From the NCBI GenBank assembly GCA_003225075.1, contig QIAP01000036.1, positions 1 through 64,000 on the forward strand: a DNA stretch of 64,000 bases, read 5' to 3'. Positions 24,097-32,208 of this stretch are shown piece by piece. Made by a program: the position numbers and the translations under genes. Numbering within the stretch: the stretch's first letter is position 1; every line of letters starts with the position of its first letter. Origin of the DNA: Acidobacteriota bacterium. Its GTDB lineage: Bacteria > Acidobacteriota > Terriglobia > Terriglobales > Acidobacteriaceae. Below the pieces are notes generated by a model. The model saw only the letters and a program-made list of their open reading frames with translations. It was not told the origin of the DNA and searched no databases.

Positions 24097-24723
24097 ATGC
24101 CAATGAAAAACCTGCTACTGGCAGTGCTGGCCATGGTCATGCTGGTTGGATGCTCGTCAGAACCGACAAAACCCGCTGAAACCGAGGCCTCTAAGCCTAA
24201 GGGCCCGGAACAGGTCACCGGGAGAACGGCATTTCAGAAGCTGTATGTAGCCGCCCACGGCTGGGCGCGTGATGCGCAACCTTACCGCCTGGAGTCACAG
24301 CTTACCGCCGACTCACGCGGTAAGGACGGCAAGTCCGCGGTGTGGCGCGCTTCTTTTGCGTCGGCAGCGCAGCACGGCGTGAAGCCTTATATCTGGTCCG
24401 GCAGCAATGCGCCCGATGCTCCCTCGCGCGGAATTTCCCCGGGTTCGGAAGACACTTACAATCCCAACAACTCTTCGACTCAGGTTTTTGACATCGCGTT
24501 TCTGAAGATTGACTCTGATAAGGCCCTGGAAGTGGCCCAGAAACATGGCGGCGAGAAGGTTCTCGAGAAGAACCCGGACACCCCGCTCCTGTATGTGCTC
24601 GATTGGAGTCGCGCTACCAACGAGCTGGTCTGGCACGTGATGTATGGCACCAGCCGGGATGACGCCAAGCTCCGGGTCGCGGTCAACGCATCTAGCGGCG
24701 AATATATTCGGGTGGAAAAGTAG
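24097..24723 (+). CDS. Lipoprotein of unknown function
   Basis: A 208-residue lipoprotein. ATG at 24097, or 24103, which leaves MKNLLLAVLAMVMLVGCSS; the lipobox LVGC marks Cys19 for lipidation. The mature protein has a short Pro/Lys/Glu spacer and then a mixed alpha/beta domain with RTAFQKLYVAAHGWARDAQPYRLES and a C-terminal strand pair (ELVWHVMYGT, LRVAVNASSGEYIRVEK) that resembles PepSY-like folds. No catalytic motif is visible. It is monocistronic and followed by the inverted repeat at 24734-24813. Confidence 0.75.
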   Translation: MPMKNLLLAVLAMVMLVGCSSEPTKPAETEASKPKGPEQVTGRTAFQKLYVAAHGWARDAQPYRLESQLTADSRGKDGKSAVWRASFASAAQHGVKPYIWSGSNAPDAPSRGISPGSEDTYNPNNSSTQVFDIAFLKIDSDKALEVAQKHGGEKVLEKNPDTPLLYVLDWSRATNELVWHVMYGTSRDDAKLRVAVNASSGEYIRVEK

Positions 24724-24733
24724 AGGGCATTGG

Positions 24734-24813
24734 TAATTGGTAATTTGTAATTCGTAATGTGTACACCTGGGTCGTCGTGCAGAAGTCAATTACTAATTAC
24801 AAATTACCAATTA
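24734..24813. repeat. AT-rich inverted repeat (REP/MITE-like)
   Basis: Perfect 19-base arms TAATTGGTAATTTGTAATT (24734-24752) and its complement (24795-24813). One mismatch further the stem extends to 25 bp, with a loop of about 30 bases. It is far more AT-rich than the surrounding genes and lies between two convergent genes, a usual place for dispersed palindromic elements. It may also help end transcription. Confidence 0.75.
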
Positions 24814-24825
24814 CTAAATCATCGA

Positions 24826-25425
24826 TTACTTGCGATTCGCGGTACCGTCAGTGTTCAGCCGCTCAATTCCCTTCTGTGCTTCCGCAGCCAGCGGGCCGTG
24901 CGGCAGGATTTTCAAATACCCCTGGTAGTTGCTGCGGGCTTCATCCACCAGACCTAGTTTTTCCTGGCACTGCGCCATTCCAAAGGTAGCCAGAGCATCG
25001 TTGTCCTTGTAGTAGAGTGCCTCTGAATATCGATCGAGCGCAGCGCGGTAATTCTTGCGCTTGAAGTAGAAATCTCCTACTTCGACGTCCTTCATCGCCC
25101 GGTGCGGGTCCCAGGGATGAAACTCCTGCACATCGGGTGAGCCGTTGGCATCGCCCTCGGCTGCAGTGCCACTTGAATCGCCCTCGGCATCGGCCACAGC
25201 GGCTGCGCTTTCGGGATGGTTCCTGGCGTCGTCTTTCGGCGGACGCAGATCAATTCTGGTATCGCGGCTGGAACTCTCCTCCGCCTCCTGGTTTCGCTCC
25301 GAGCGCGGCGGAGCCTGGTTTGCCCCCGGCCCCTCGTCGGACTTCGATTCTTGCTGCGTCCATGCGCCACCGCACAGGAAGAGCAACAACGGCATGAGAT
25401 AAATAGTTCGCCGCATCTCAGACAT
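24826..25425 (-). CDS. Secreted TPR protein
   Basis: About 199 residues, taking ATG 25425 (25416 also possible); the frame open upstream is not needed. A signal peptide (IYLMPLLLFLCGGAWTQQ) is followed by a long Glu/Ser/Pro-rich disordered stretch (about 25-110) and then tetratricopeptide-like helices: VEVGDFYFKRKNYRAALDRY, SEALYYKDNDALATFGMAQC, and LGLVDEARSNYQGYLKILP. TPR domains bind partner proteins. It lies downstream of the OmpA gene on the same strand, but a terminator stands between them, so it is probably transcribed alone. Its role may be envelope scaffolding; that is a guess. Confidence 0.75.
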   Translation of the reverse strand: MSEMRRTIYLMPLLLFLCGGAWTQQESKSDEGPGANQAPPRSERNQEAEESSSRDTRIDLRPPKDDARNHPESAAAVADAEGDSSGTAAEGDANGSPDVQEFHPWDPHRAMKDVEVGDFYFKRKNYRAALDRYSEALYYKDNDALATFGMAQCQEKLGLVDEARSNYQGYLKILPHGPLAAEAQKGIERLNTDGTANRK

Positions 25426-25501
25426 TGTAACGGTTTTGAACGCCGCGCTGTAGCCGCGGGCGTCTCCCCGTGCCCGCCCGATTGCCGAAATAAGCGCAAA
25501 C

Positions 25502-25536
25502 AAAAAACAGGCCGTCCACCGAAGTGGGACGGCCTG
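25502..25536 (-). terminator. Rho-independent terminator of the OmpA gene
   Basis: Stem CAGGCCGTCC / GGACGGCCTG closed by a CGAA loop (25508-25536). On the minus strand it is followed by a run of six T (25502-25507), the right orientation for the OmpA-family gene that ends 32 bases before it. Confidence 0.88.
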
Positions 25537-25568
25537 GTTGGCGAAGTCCTCCGGGGAGGAGGGAAACT

Positions 25569-26342
25569 TTACTTGGACGGCGGAGCGGACGTCGGCGCCG
25601 TCGGGTTGGTGCTTGGATTCGCGCTCGGATTTGCTGCCGGCGCCTGGGCTGGAGTCTCTCCAGCGCTGGTGTTGGTCATCAAGCGCACATCCACGCGACG
25701 GTTCTTGGCGCGACCCTGCGCAGTCTTGTTGGACTCTACCGGCTTATCTTTGCCCAATCCGATCAGATAAATCTTGTGTGCCGGTACCTGGTGCTCCGAC
25801 GCAAGGTATTGAATAACGCTGTCGGCGCGGCGCTGGCTCAGGTCGTAGTTGTAATCCGCAGGCCCGACCGAATCTGCACCACCTTCCACCGCGATGATGT
25901 AACCCTTGGCGTTCTGGATGTCAGTAGCCATCTGGTCCAGGGCTTCTTTCGCCTTGGGGGTCAGATTGTCTTTGTTGAAACCGAAATGAACCGATGTCTC
26001 GGCGACCACATGATAATTGTCCAGGTTAGCGACGGTGGCGCTCAGCTTATCCACGCGCTGCACGGCACCATTCGCCAGAGTCTGGGCGTCATCGGCTGAC
26101 TTGCCGGCGGCCAGAGCTTTCTGGTCAACCTCGGCGGTCTTGGTCTGGATCTGTTGCAACCCGGCCTGGATGCGGGCATCGACATCCTTGATGTCTTTGC
26201 TGTTCTTAGCGGTCAGGTCATCCAGTTCGTTGGCCTTGTTGATGAGCGGTGTGGTTTCTTGACGGACATAGTTCTTGGTGGAACAACCCAGCGAGAACGC
26301 CATCCCTGCGGCCAGCAAAAGTGTTAACGAAGCGCGATTCAT
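25569..26342 (-). CDS. OmpA-family lipoprotein
   Basis: A 257-residue outer-membrane-associated lipoprotein. The signal ends in a lipobox (FSLGC, Cys20). Residues about 25-110 form a coiled-coil-like helix of Lpp type (KANELDDLTAKNSKDIKDVD ...). Residues 115-225 are the OmpA C-terminal peptidoglycan-binding domain: VHFGFNKDNLTPKAKEALDQ, IIAVEGGADSVGPADYNYDL, SQRRADSVIQYL, and GRAKNRRVDVRL with its conserved Asp/Arg. The tail is a Pro/Ala/Ser/Thr linker (PSANPSTNPTAPTSAPPSK). It probably ties the outer membrane to the cell wall. A T-rich terminator follows. Confidence 0.9.
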   Translation of the reverse strand: MNRASLTLLLAAGMAFSLGCSTKNYVRQETTPLINKANELDDLTAKNSKDIKDVDARIQAGLQQIQTKTAEVDQKALAAGKSADDAQTLANGAVQRVDKLSATVANLDNYHVVAETSVHFGFNKDNLTPKAKEALDQMATDIQNAKGYIIAVEGGADSVGPADYNYDLSQRRADSVIQYLASEHQVPAHKIYLIGLGKDKPVESNKTAQGRAKNRRVDVRLMTNTSAGETPAQAPAANPSANPSTNPTAPTSAPPSK

Positions 26343-26579
26343 GTAGGAAAGCTCCTTCTTCTCGAACTATTTCTTAAGTTTGAGTACCGTAGGTCAGGTC
26401 CTAATTCGTGTAACGCACTGTACTTGAGCAATGGGGATGCCAATCGCTTAAGTAACGACGAAACTGTAAGTGCTTGCCGAACAGTCACTTGCAAGGATGT
26501 GCACACATTTTGCTCACAAATGGGCGCGCAAACCGCACATGACGGGTGGAAATTTTATACGGTGGGCTAGGGATCGTGC

Positions 26580-27536
26580 TCAGGACGCGAGTAGACAGGA
26601 TGTCTGCCGCAACTCCCAGAATGCCTCGAGATCATTGACTACATCGCCTGCGACACATACCGGCGAGAGCAGGAAATCTTTGGAGGAACTGCGATCCGCA
26701 TCAAAGCGCGACACAGGAATGTAACCACAGTTAGTGATCCAGTAGGCCGTGTATCCCAGGGCCTTAACCATCTCTCGAGTTTTCTCATTGCCATGTTCTC
26801 GCGGCAGGATCTCGCAAACAATAAAAGGTCGGTCGCGAAGGATCGTTTGCTGCATTCCCTTAAGAACGTCCGCCTCGAGGTCTTCAACATCAATTTTTAC
26901 CAGGTCAACCTTCATCGAGTGTGACTGCTCGAAGTCATCAAAGCGTGCTGTTTCTACTTCAATCTGCGGAGATCGTTTTCTGGTTTGCCAACTCTCAGAG
27001 ACCAGCGTACCGGTCGTTTCAAAGTCTTTTCCTTCCGACCGAGGCAGGTAGAACGTGGCGGTTCCGGTGTGATCGGCCAATGCAATCTGATATGCGGCGA
27101 CGCGCCGCTCGAGGCCATTCAACACCAGGTTCCTCAACAGCCCGGCATAAATCTGCGGGACAGGTTCAAACGCTACGACTCGCAGGCTGGAATTCCACTG
27201 CGCACTCAAGACCGAATAGAAACCATAGTTCGCCCCGACATCCACAAATGTGTCCGCCCGTTCGAAAAAGAACCGCAACGTCTTGGAAGTTTCTGGTTCA
27301 TAACCTTCGAAACCCCGCCAAAACAGAAGCGAGGCCATGCCAACACCCGAATCACGGGCGAGGCGCAAAGTACGACCGTTGGGCAGAGGAACCGTCACTC
27401 CGTTCTTCCTTACCTTCCGTTCGAGCTGAGTACTGACCTGTCGGCAGACCAAACCGATGGGTTTCGCAAGGGCAGCCAGGATCGCACTGCCATAATAGTT
27501 TTCGCGCCAGCGTTTGAGGCCACTGGAACCTAGCAT
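26580..27536 (-). CDS. FkbM-family SAM-dependent methyltransferase
   Basis: A 318-residue methyltransferase. Motif I is FVDVGANYGFYSVLSAQ (residues 97-113), followed by the acidic post-motif VVAFEPVPQIYAGLLRNL, then VDLVKIDVEDLEADVLKGM, which is the FkbM signature (an aspartate-rich strand followed by a helix). The N-terminal 60 residues are extra and basic. FkbM enzymes O-methylate sugars or small molecules, often in polysaccharide or glycolipid pathways. No glycosyltransferase stands beside it, so the acceptor is unknown. The 237 bases before the OmpA start show no gene. Confidence 0.85.
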   Translation of the reverse strand: MLGSSGLKRWRENYYGSAILAALAKPIGLVCRQVSTQLERKVRKNGVTVPLPNGRTLRLARDSGVGMASLLFWRGFEGYEPETSKTLRFFFERADTFVDVGANYGFYSVLSAQWNSSLRVVAFEPVPQIYAGLLRNLVLNGLERRVAAYQIALADHTGTATFYLPRSEGKDFETTGTLVSESWQTRKRSPQIEVETARFDDFEQSHSMKVDLVKIDVEDLEADVLKGMQQTILRDRPFIVCEILPREHGNEKTREMVKALGYTAYWITNCGYIPVSRFDADRSSSKDFLLSPVCVAGDVVNDLEAFWELRQTSCLLAS

Positions 27537-27668
27537 GGTAAGAATTCAGGGCGACTTCCGAAGTGAATCGCTTGAACGTCCTTTCTATCTGCCTTTATTT
27601 TGTGACCGAGCTTAGGAGTTCTCTTCGCTGGTTTCAACTAAAATAAATTTGAGCGCTATTTATCACCC

Positions 27669-29552
27669 ATGGACCTGGCCGCCAAAATCCGTAGCCTGCC
27701 GACTTCTGCCGGGGTGTATCTCTACAAGAACGCAGAGGGCCAGGTTATTTATGTCGGCAAGGCCAAGAACCTCCGCAGCCGGGTTAGCTCCTATTTTCAC
27801 GAAGGCCGCGTCGAGGACGCGAAGACTGGAACCCTGGTGCGCGAGGCGGTGGATGTTGACTACATCGTCGTCGCCAACAACAAAGAAGCGCTTGCGCTCG
27901 AAAACAATCTCATCAAGCAGAGAAAGCCGCGTTTCAACATCCTGCTGCGCGACGATAAGACTTATCCTTACATAAAGCTCACTTTGGGGGAGCGATTCCC
28001 GCGAGTCTATGTCACGCGCCGCCTTAGAAAAGATGGCAGCGCCTACTACGGCCCCTACTTCCCTGCCAACTTGGCGTACCGGATTGTTGACCTGATCCAC
28101 CGGCATTTTCTGATTCCCTCGTGCAAAGTGGATCTGACGCGCTTTCATCCGCGTCCCTGTTTACAGTTCTACATCCGGCGCTGTCTCGGTCCCTGCGTCG
28201 AGGGTCTGACCACCCCTGAGGCCTATCAGGAAGCGGTACGAGACGTGAAGCTGTTCCTCGGAGGCCGTCAGACCGATCTGGTGCGGTCACTCAGCGTGCG
28301 CATGGACGAAGCTGCAGCAGCGCAGGAATACGAGCGGGCGGCAAAGTGTCGCGACCTGATCTCGACGGTGGAGCAGTTGCAGGAGAAGCAGCGCATCGCA
28401 GCCGTCGAGGGCGACGACGCCGACGTCTTTGGCTACCACTACGAAAACGGCATGGTGGCCGTGAATTTATTCCACATGCGCAGCGGCCGGGTCATGGACC
28501 GGCGGGAATTCTTCTGGGAAGATTTGCCGGAAACTTCGCTCAGTCAGCCGTCCTCGGCTGCCGCAGCCGAGCCAAGCTCGGCAGATAGTTCGCAGAGCGA
28601 GTTCCATCCCCTCGAATTTTTGTCCGCGCTGCTCAAGCAGCTCTACATTGGACAGCCCTACGTGCCGCGCAATATTTATGTTCCGGTGGAATTCGAAGAC
28701 CGCGAGATGCTGGAAGAACTCCTTTCAGAGCAGATTGCCAGCGATGGTGGGCGACTCACACGCGTGCACATCCTAGTCCCCCAGCGTGGGGAAAAGCGGT
28801 CGCTGCTCGACCTCGCGGGCAACAATGCCAAGCAATCCTACGATCAGCGCTTCCGGGTGATGAAGCCGAACACGCGCGCCATTCAGGACGCTTTGCAGGA
28901 AGCCCTCGGCCTTCCGGACTTGCCCAAGCGCATCGAGTGCTTCGACATCTCGCACATTCAGGGCGCCGAGACCGTCGCTTCGATGGTGGTGTGGGAGGAC
29001 GGCCAGATGAAGAAGTCCGACTACCGCAAGTTCATCATCAGGACCGTGGATGGAGTGGACGACTTCGCCGCTATGCGCGAGGTAGTCACGCGACGATATA
29101 AACGACTGCAGGAAGAGAAGAAGCCGATGCCCAGCCTGGTGTTGATCGATGGCGGCCTCGGTCAACTCCATGCCGCCGCCGAAGCACTCGATTCACTGGA
29201 GATCATCAATCAACCGCTGGCCGCGATTGCAAAAAGAGAAGAAATCATCTACGTCTCCGGACAAGAGGACGAACCCGTAGTCCTCGATCATCACTCACCT
29301 GTACTGCACCTGGTGCAGTTGATCCGCAACGAGGCACATCGTTTCGCTGTGACTTTCCATCGCAAGCGCCGCCAGATGCGCGACCGCTCGACTGAGCTGC
29401 GAGAGATTCCTGGAGTTGGCGAGCACACCACGCGCCGCCTGCTCGAACACTTTGGCAGCGTGCAGGCTGTAAAGCAGGCGGACGTCGCCGCGCTGTCCTC
29501 GGTCGTGACCCGTTCGCAAGCGGAAGCGATTCTGGACCACTTCCGTAAGTGA
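27669..29552 (+). CDS. uvrC: UvrABC excinuclease subunit C
   Basis: A 627-residue nucleotide-excision-repair nuclease that makes both incisions around bulky lesions. GIY-YIG domain at about 12-95 (AGVYLYKNAEGQVIYVGKAK, NLRSRVSSYF; catalytic Glu in ALALENNLIKQRKPRFN). UVR motif near 210-240 (VRMDEAAAAQEYERAAKCRD). RNase H-like domain about 390-545 (IECFDISHIQGAETVASMVV, VDDFAAMREVVTRRYKR, LVLIDGGLGQL). Helix-hairpin-helix tandem at the C terminus (REIPGVGEHTTRRLLEHFGS). Length is normal. It has a Ser/Ala-rich insertion of about 25 residues near 295. It is monocistronic, with a plus-strand terminator 390 bases downstream. Confidence 0.97.
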   Translation: MDLAAKIRSLPTSAGVYLYKNAEGQVIYVGKAKNLRSRVSSYFHEGRVEDAKTGTLVREAVDVDYIVVANNKEALALENNLIKQRKPRFNILLRDDKTYPYIKLTLGERFPRVYVTRRLRKDGSAYYGPYFPANLAYRIVDLIHRHFLIPSCKVDLTRFHPRPCLQFYIRRCLGPCVEGLTTPEAYQEAVRDVKLFLGGRQTDLVRSLSVRMDEAAAAQEYERAAKCRDLISTVEQLQEKQRIAAVEGDDADVFGYHYENGMVAVNLFHMRSGRVMDRREFFWEDLPETSLSQPSSAAAAEPSSADSSQSEFHPLEFLSALLKQLYIGQPYVPRNIYVPVEFEDREMLEELLSEQIASDGGRLTRVHILVPQRGEKRSLLDLAGNNAKQSYDQRFRVMKPNTRAIQDALQEALGLPDLPKRIECFDISHIQGAETVASMVVWEDGQMKKSDYRKFIIRTVDGVDDFAAMREVVTRRYKRLQEEKKPMPSLVLIDGGLGQLHAAAEALDSLEIINQPLAAIAKREEIIYVSGQEDEPVVLDHHSPVLHLVQLIRNEAHRFAVTFHRKRRQMRDRSTELREIPGVGEHTTRRLLEHFGSVQAVKQADVAALSSVVTRSQAEAILDHFRK

Positions 29553-29989
29553 CGGTATTTCGGCACGTGACTTCGTGGGCCGATCCTCCGGAGCCAGTTT
29601 CAGCAGGATCCTGCTCGTTCACCCCATCTCTTTTGGTCTCTTGATCTTAAAGCATTACCTTGAATTCGATGTTTGAGCTAAGTTATTGATTAACTGTAAG
29701 TTAAATTTATAGCCCTCCTGGATGAAGTCAAGTGGGCGGTTCGCTTGATTCATGGAATCGCATTTCCAGCGGCATTCTAGCCCCCTACAACCATGATCGT
29801 GTAATCGGACAGCCATCGGGTCATCCAGACACGAAATGTGCCAGAACGGCCTCCTAGCTTCAACAGTGTAATTAATAGCTAGAAGATATTTAAGCAAGGA
29901 GAGGAGATCGGGGTGTTTCGAGCGTGCAGCGAGCAAGTGATAAGGGCCGGCAACCCGATGGTTTCCGGCCCTTTTTATGCGAACGAGGA
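29553..29989. other. Gene-free stretch downstream of uvrC
   Basis: 437 bases with no supported frame. An AT-rich part lies around 29660-29715 and a good GGAGAGGAG motif near 29900, but the GTG frame behind it runs through a terminator and antisense to the next gene. The terminator-like hairpin is at 29942-29973. Confidence 0.5.
29942..29973 (+). terminator. Hairpin terminator, better oriented for plus strand
   Basis: Stem AAGGGCCGG / CCGGCCCTT with an inner AACC-CGAT-GGTT stem. On the plus strand it runs into a T run (to 29976); on the minus strand the T run is poor. It could end a uvrC read-through transcript or a small plus-strand RNA from 29553-29940. Confidence 0.7.
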
Positions 29990-31890
29990 TTACGGCGTGA
30001 GTTTGCTGATACGCGTGTACCAGTTACCGAGGGAGGTGCGTGTGCCGTTACAGGTAAAGCCTGTGGCGACATAGGTTGAGAGATTACAAGTTTGCCCGAT
30101 GTACTCGGAGGCAATCCAGATAGAACTTCCGTCAACCGCAGTAGCGCCGTAATCTCCCCAGCGGGTACGCGGTGGATTGCTGACTTCGGCCTTGTAAGCG
30201 GTGAAGCCGTCATCCGGGCCAAGTCCTGCGCTCACCACGTGAATGTCGCCAACGCCCACCTTGGCATCAAGGCTTGCATAACCCGCACTGGGAAAGTTAT
30301 CCGCGCCCAGCACGGTAAATGCGATCACTCCCCTGCCACTACCAGTGACTCCCACAGCGGGATAGGTGAGATTGTTGTTAGCGAGCCCTGTGATCCCCTG
30401 GAAGGCCACAGTCGCGGAAACGTTGCCGCTGGTGACCTGGGGCTTAAGAACGAAGTACGCAATGCCCGCCTGGTTGGGACCGCCGAAGTTGACGGCCGTG
30501 TCGAGCGCACCCAGAGCTTGCCGTTCGCGAAGACTACTTGTTGCATGCGCGAGTCGTTGCTGTCGATGGTCTGTACTTCGACTTCGTTGAACGGGCCACC
30601 GCTCACGAAAAAGAAGCGCCAGCATCCAGCACCGAACGGCGTGCTGATAGTGGAATCATCGAGGCATTGCCCAAATGGGAAGTCGCCCACCTTCTGTCCG
30701 GACTTCGGTGGAACTGCATAATTCTGGACATTGACTACACCCGTGGTAAGAGTTAAAGCAGGACTGGCCGAATTCAGTGACTGCGTGTTCGACAGTGCCC
30801 AGAGACGCAGGCGGTTGTCGCTGCCACTGAAAACCGCAACGGAACTCAGCAGATATTCGGTGCCGCTGAGATCAACAGCAGACTGGCCGGTCGGGTTGGT
30901 TGCGGGCCAAACCGTAAACCCGGGGTGGCCATCCAGAAGTAGCGAGGAATCAGCGCTGTCGAACTGGACTACGTTCACCGATGGTTGTCCCGCTGCCAGA
31001 GCTTGTTTGGAAATCGCATAGATCTGGGATCCGTGGAAGCCTCGAGCAAAAAAATTGAATTCGTTTGTGGTGATGTAAATGCCGTTGGCGTCGGCGCCTA
31101 TGTGAGGATAGTCGCCCAGGCATGGTCCTCCGGCGCAGTTGTGATTGGGTGTACCTTGGCTGCCATCATCCTGCGCCGGGATCTTATAGATATTCCACCC
31201 ACCCAGCGGACTGGAGGTTTGACTCACAGCCAGGTCGAGATGGTTGGGGCCCGCAAGGCGCGAGCTCGTACCGACACGGTCAAGAGTAAGAACAAGTTGA
31301 AACCAGCGCTGCGTGTCGGGATCAAAGAAGCACGAGGGATCGGTTACCTCCGGTCCAAACGTGCTGGGGCGGACGATCGCCGCCGGGTATCCATAGAACG
31401 AGTTGAGGTCGGTTACCCCCACCAATGCATTCCCTGTAGTGTCAAAAACACGTAGGACATCGTTGATCGACTCCATGACAAATCCGTTTCCCGCGCACAC
31501 CCCCTGGTCGGGCGGCTCAACGGAGAACTGGTTACCATTGTTGGCCAGGCGCTGCTGGCGAAAGTTCAGGCCATTGAAACTCACATTCAGTTGCGGGTTG
31601 GACTTGGCCTTCTTCCCGCTCAGAGCTGACACCGCGGGTCCGGGACCGACGGCAATACTGCGATTGACCATTCCGCCGCCCGAATCGGCGCTCCCCAGGT
31701 CGGCCTCCGTCATGCTGGTGTCAACTTCGGGGTCTTGTACTGCATCCGTGCCTTGCGGTGCCGGCTGCATCGATGTTGCACCGGAAAGGGTGATTTGCTG
31801 AGTTGTTGTGGTTTGAGCATTGCCAAACAAGATCAACGCAAAGAACATCGCACAGCCTGCTGCACAAACCGCGGTTTTGTGCACTATCAT
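29990..31890 (-). pseudogene. Secreted Acidobacteria-type protein, frameshifted
   Basis: One gene split over two frames. The start at 31890 has an excellent Shine-Dalgarno (AGGAGGAA) and a signal peptide (AAGCAMFFALILFGNAQ). Reading is continuous to VVFANGKLW at about 30513, and then only the other frame makes sense (GALDTAVNFGGPNQAGIAYF onward, to 29990). Adding one G to the GGG run at 30510-30512 restores about 633 residues. The protein has repeated secreted-protein features (PPDQGVCAGNGFVMESIND, DPSCFFDPDTQRWFQLVLTL, GGPCLGDYPHIGADANGIYI) seen in large exported proteins of unknown function. It may be true decay or a homopolymer error. Confidence 0.75.
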
Positions 31891-32208
31891 GAAATTCCTC
31901 CTGGTTGGGGTTGAGGGCTTGGAAAACGCTTGGTTTTCTATTGGGCGCTGGAGTCTCCGCAAAGTTCGGGTTGCAGTTATCGCAGACACACCAGAGCCTA
32001 ACGATCCAGGTAAGGTTTGTTAAATCCACGCGCAGGTTCTAACTTGCAGACGTTGTGGCCTACCGAAAGTGACTAAGAGGGCCGAAGTCAAAAGTTTCCT
32101 GCAAGCCTTCTGCGAATGTCAAGTGCATGCGCCCGGCAAACAGCAGTTCCGCGAGAGCCGCTGCAGTTGTCGCGGAGCAAAGGAGCGCATCTGTTCGGTA
32201 AGCATTAA

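Noticed and set aside
25137-26262. Long plus-strand frames opposite the TPR and OmpA genes
   Set aside because: They are shadows in an Ala/Ser/Pro-rich coding region; the minus strand has signal peptides, a lipobox and a terminator.
29912-30078. GTG frame behind GGAGAGGAG downstream of uvrC
   Set aside because: It passes through a terminator hairpin and then runs antisense to the secreted-protein gene; no family resemblance.
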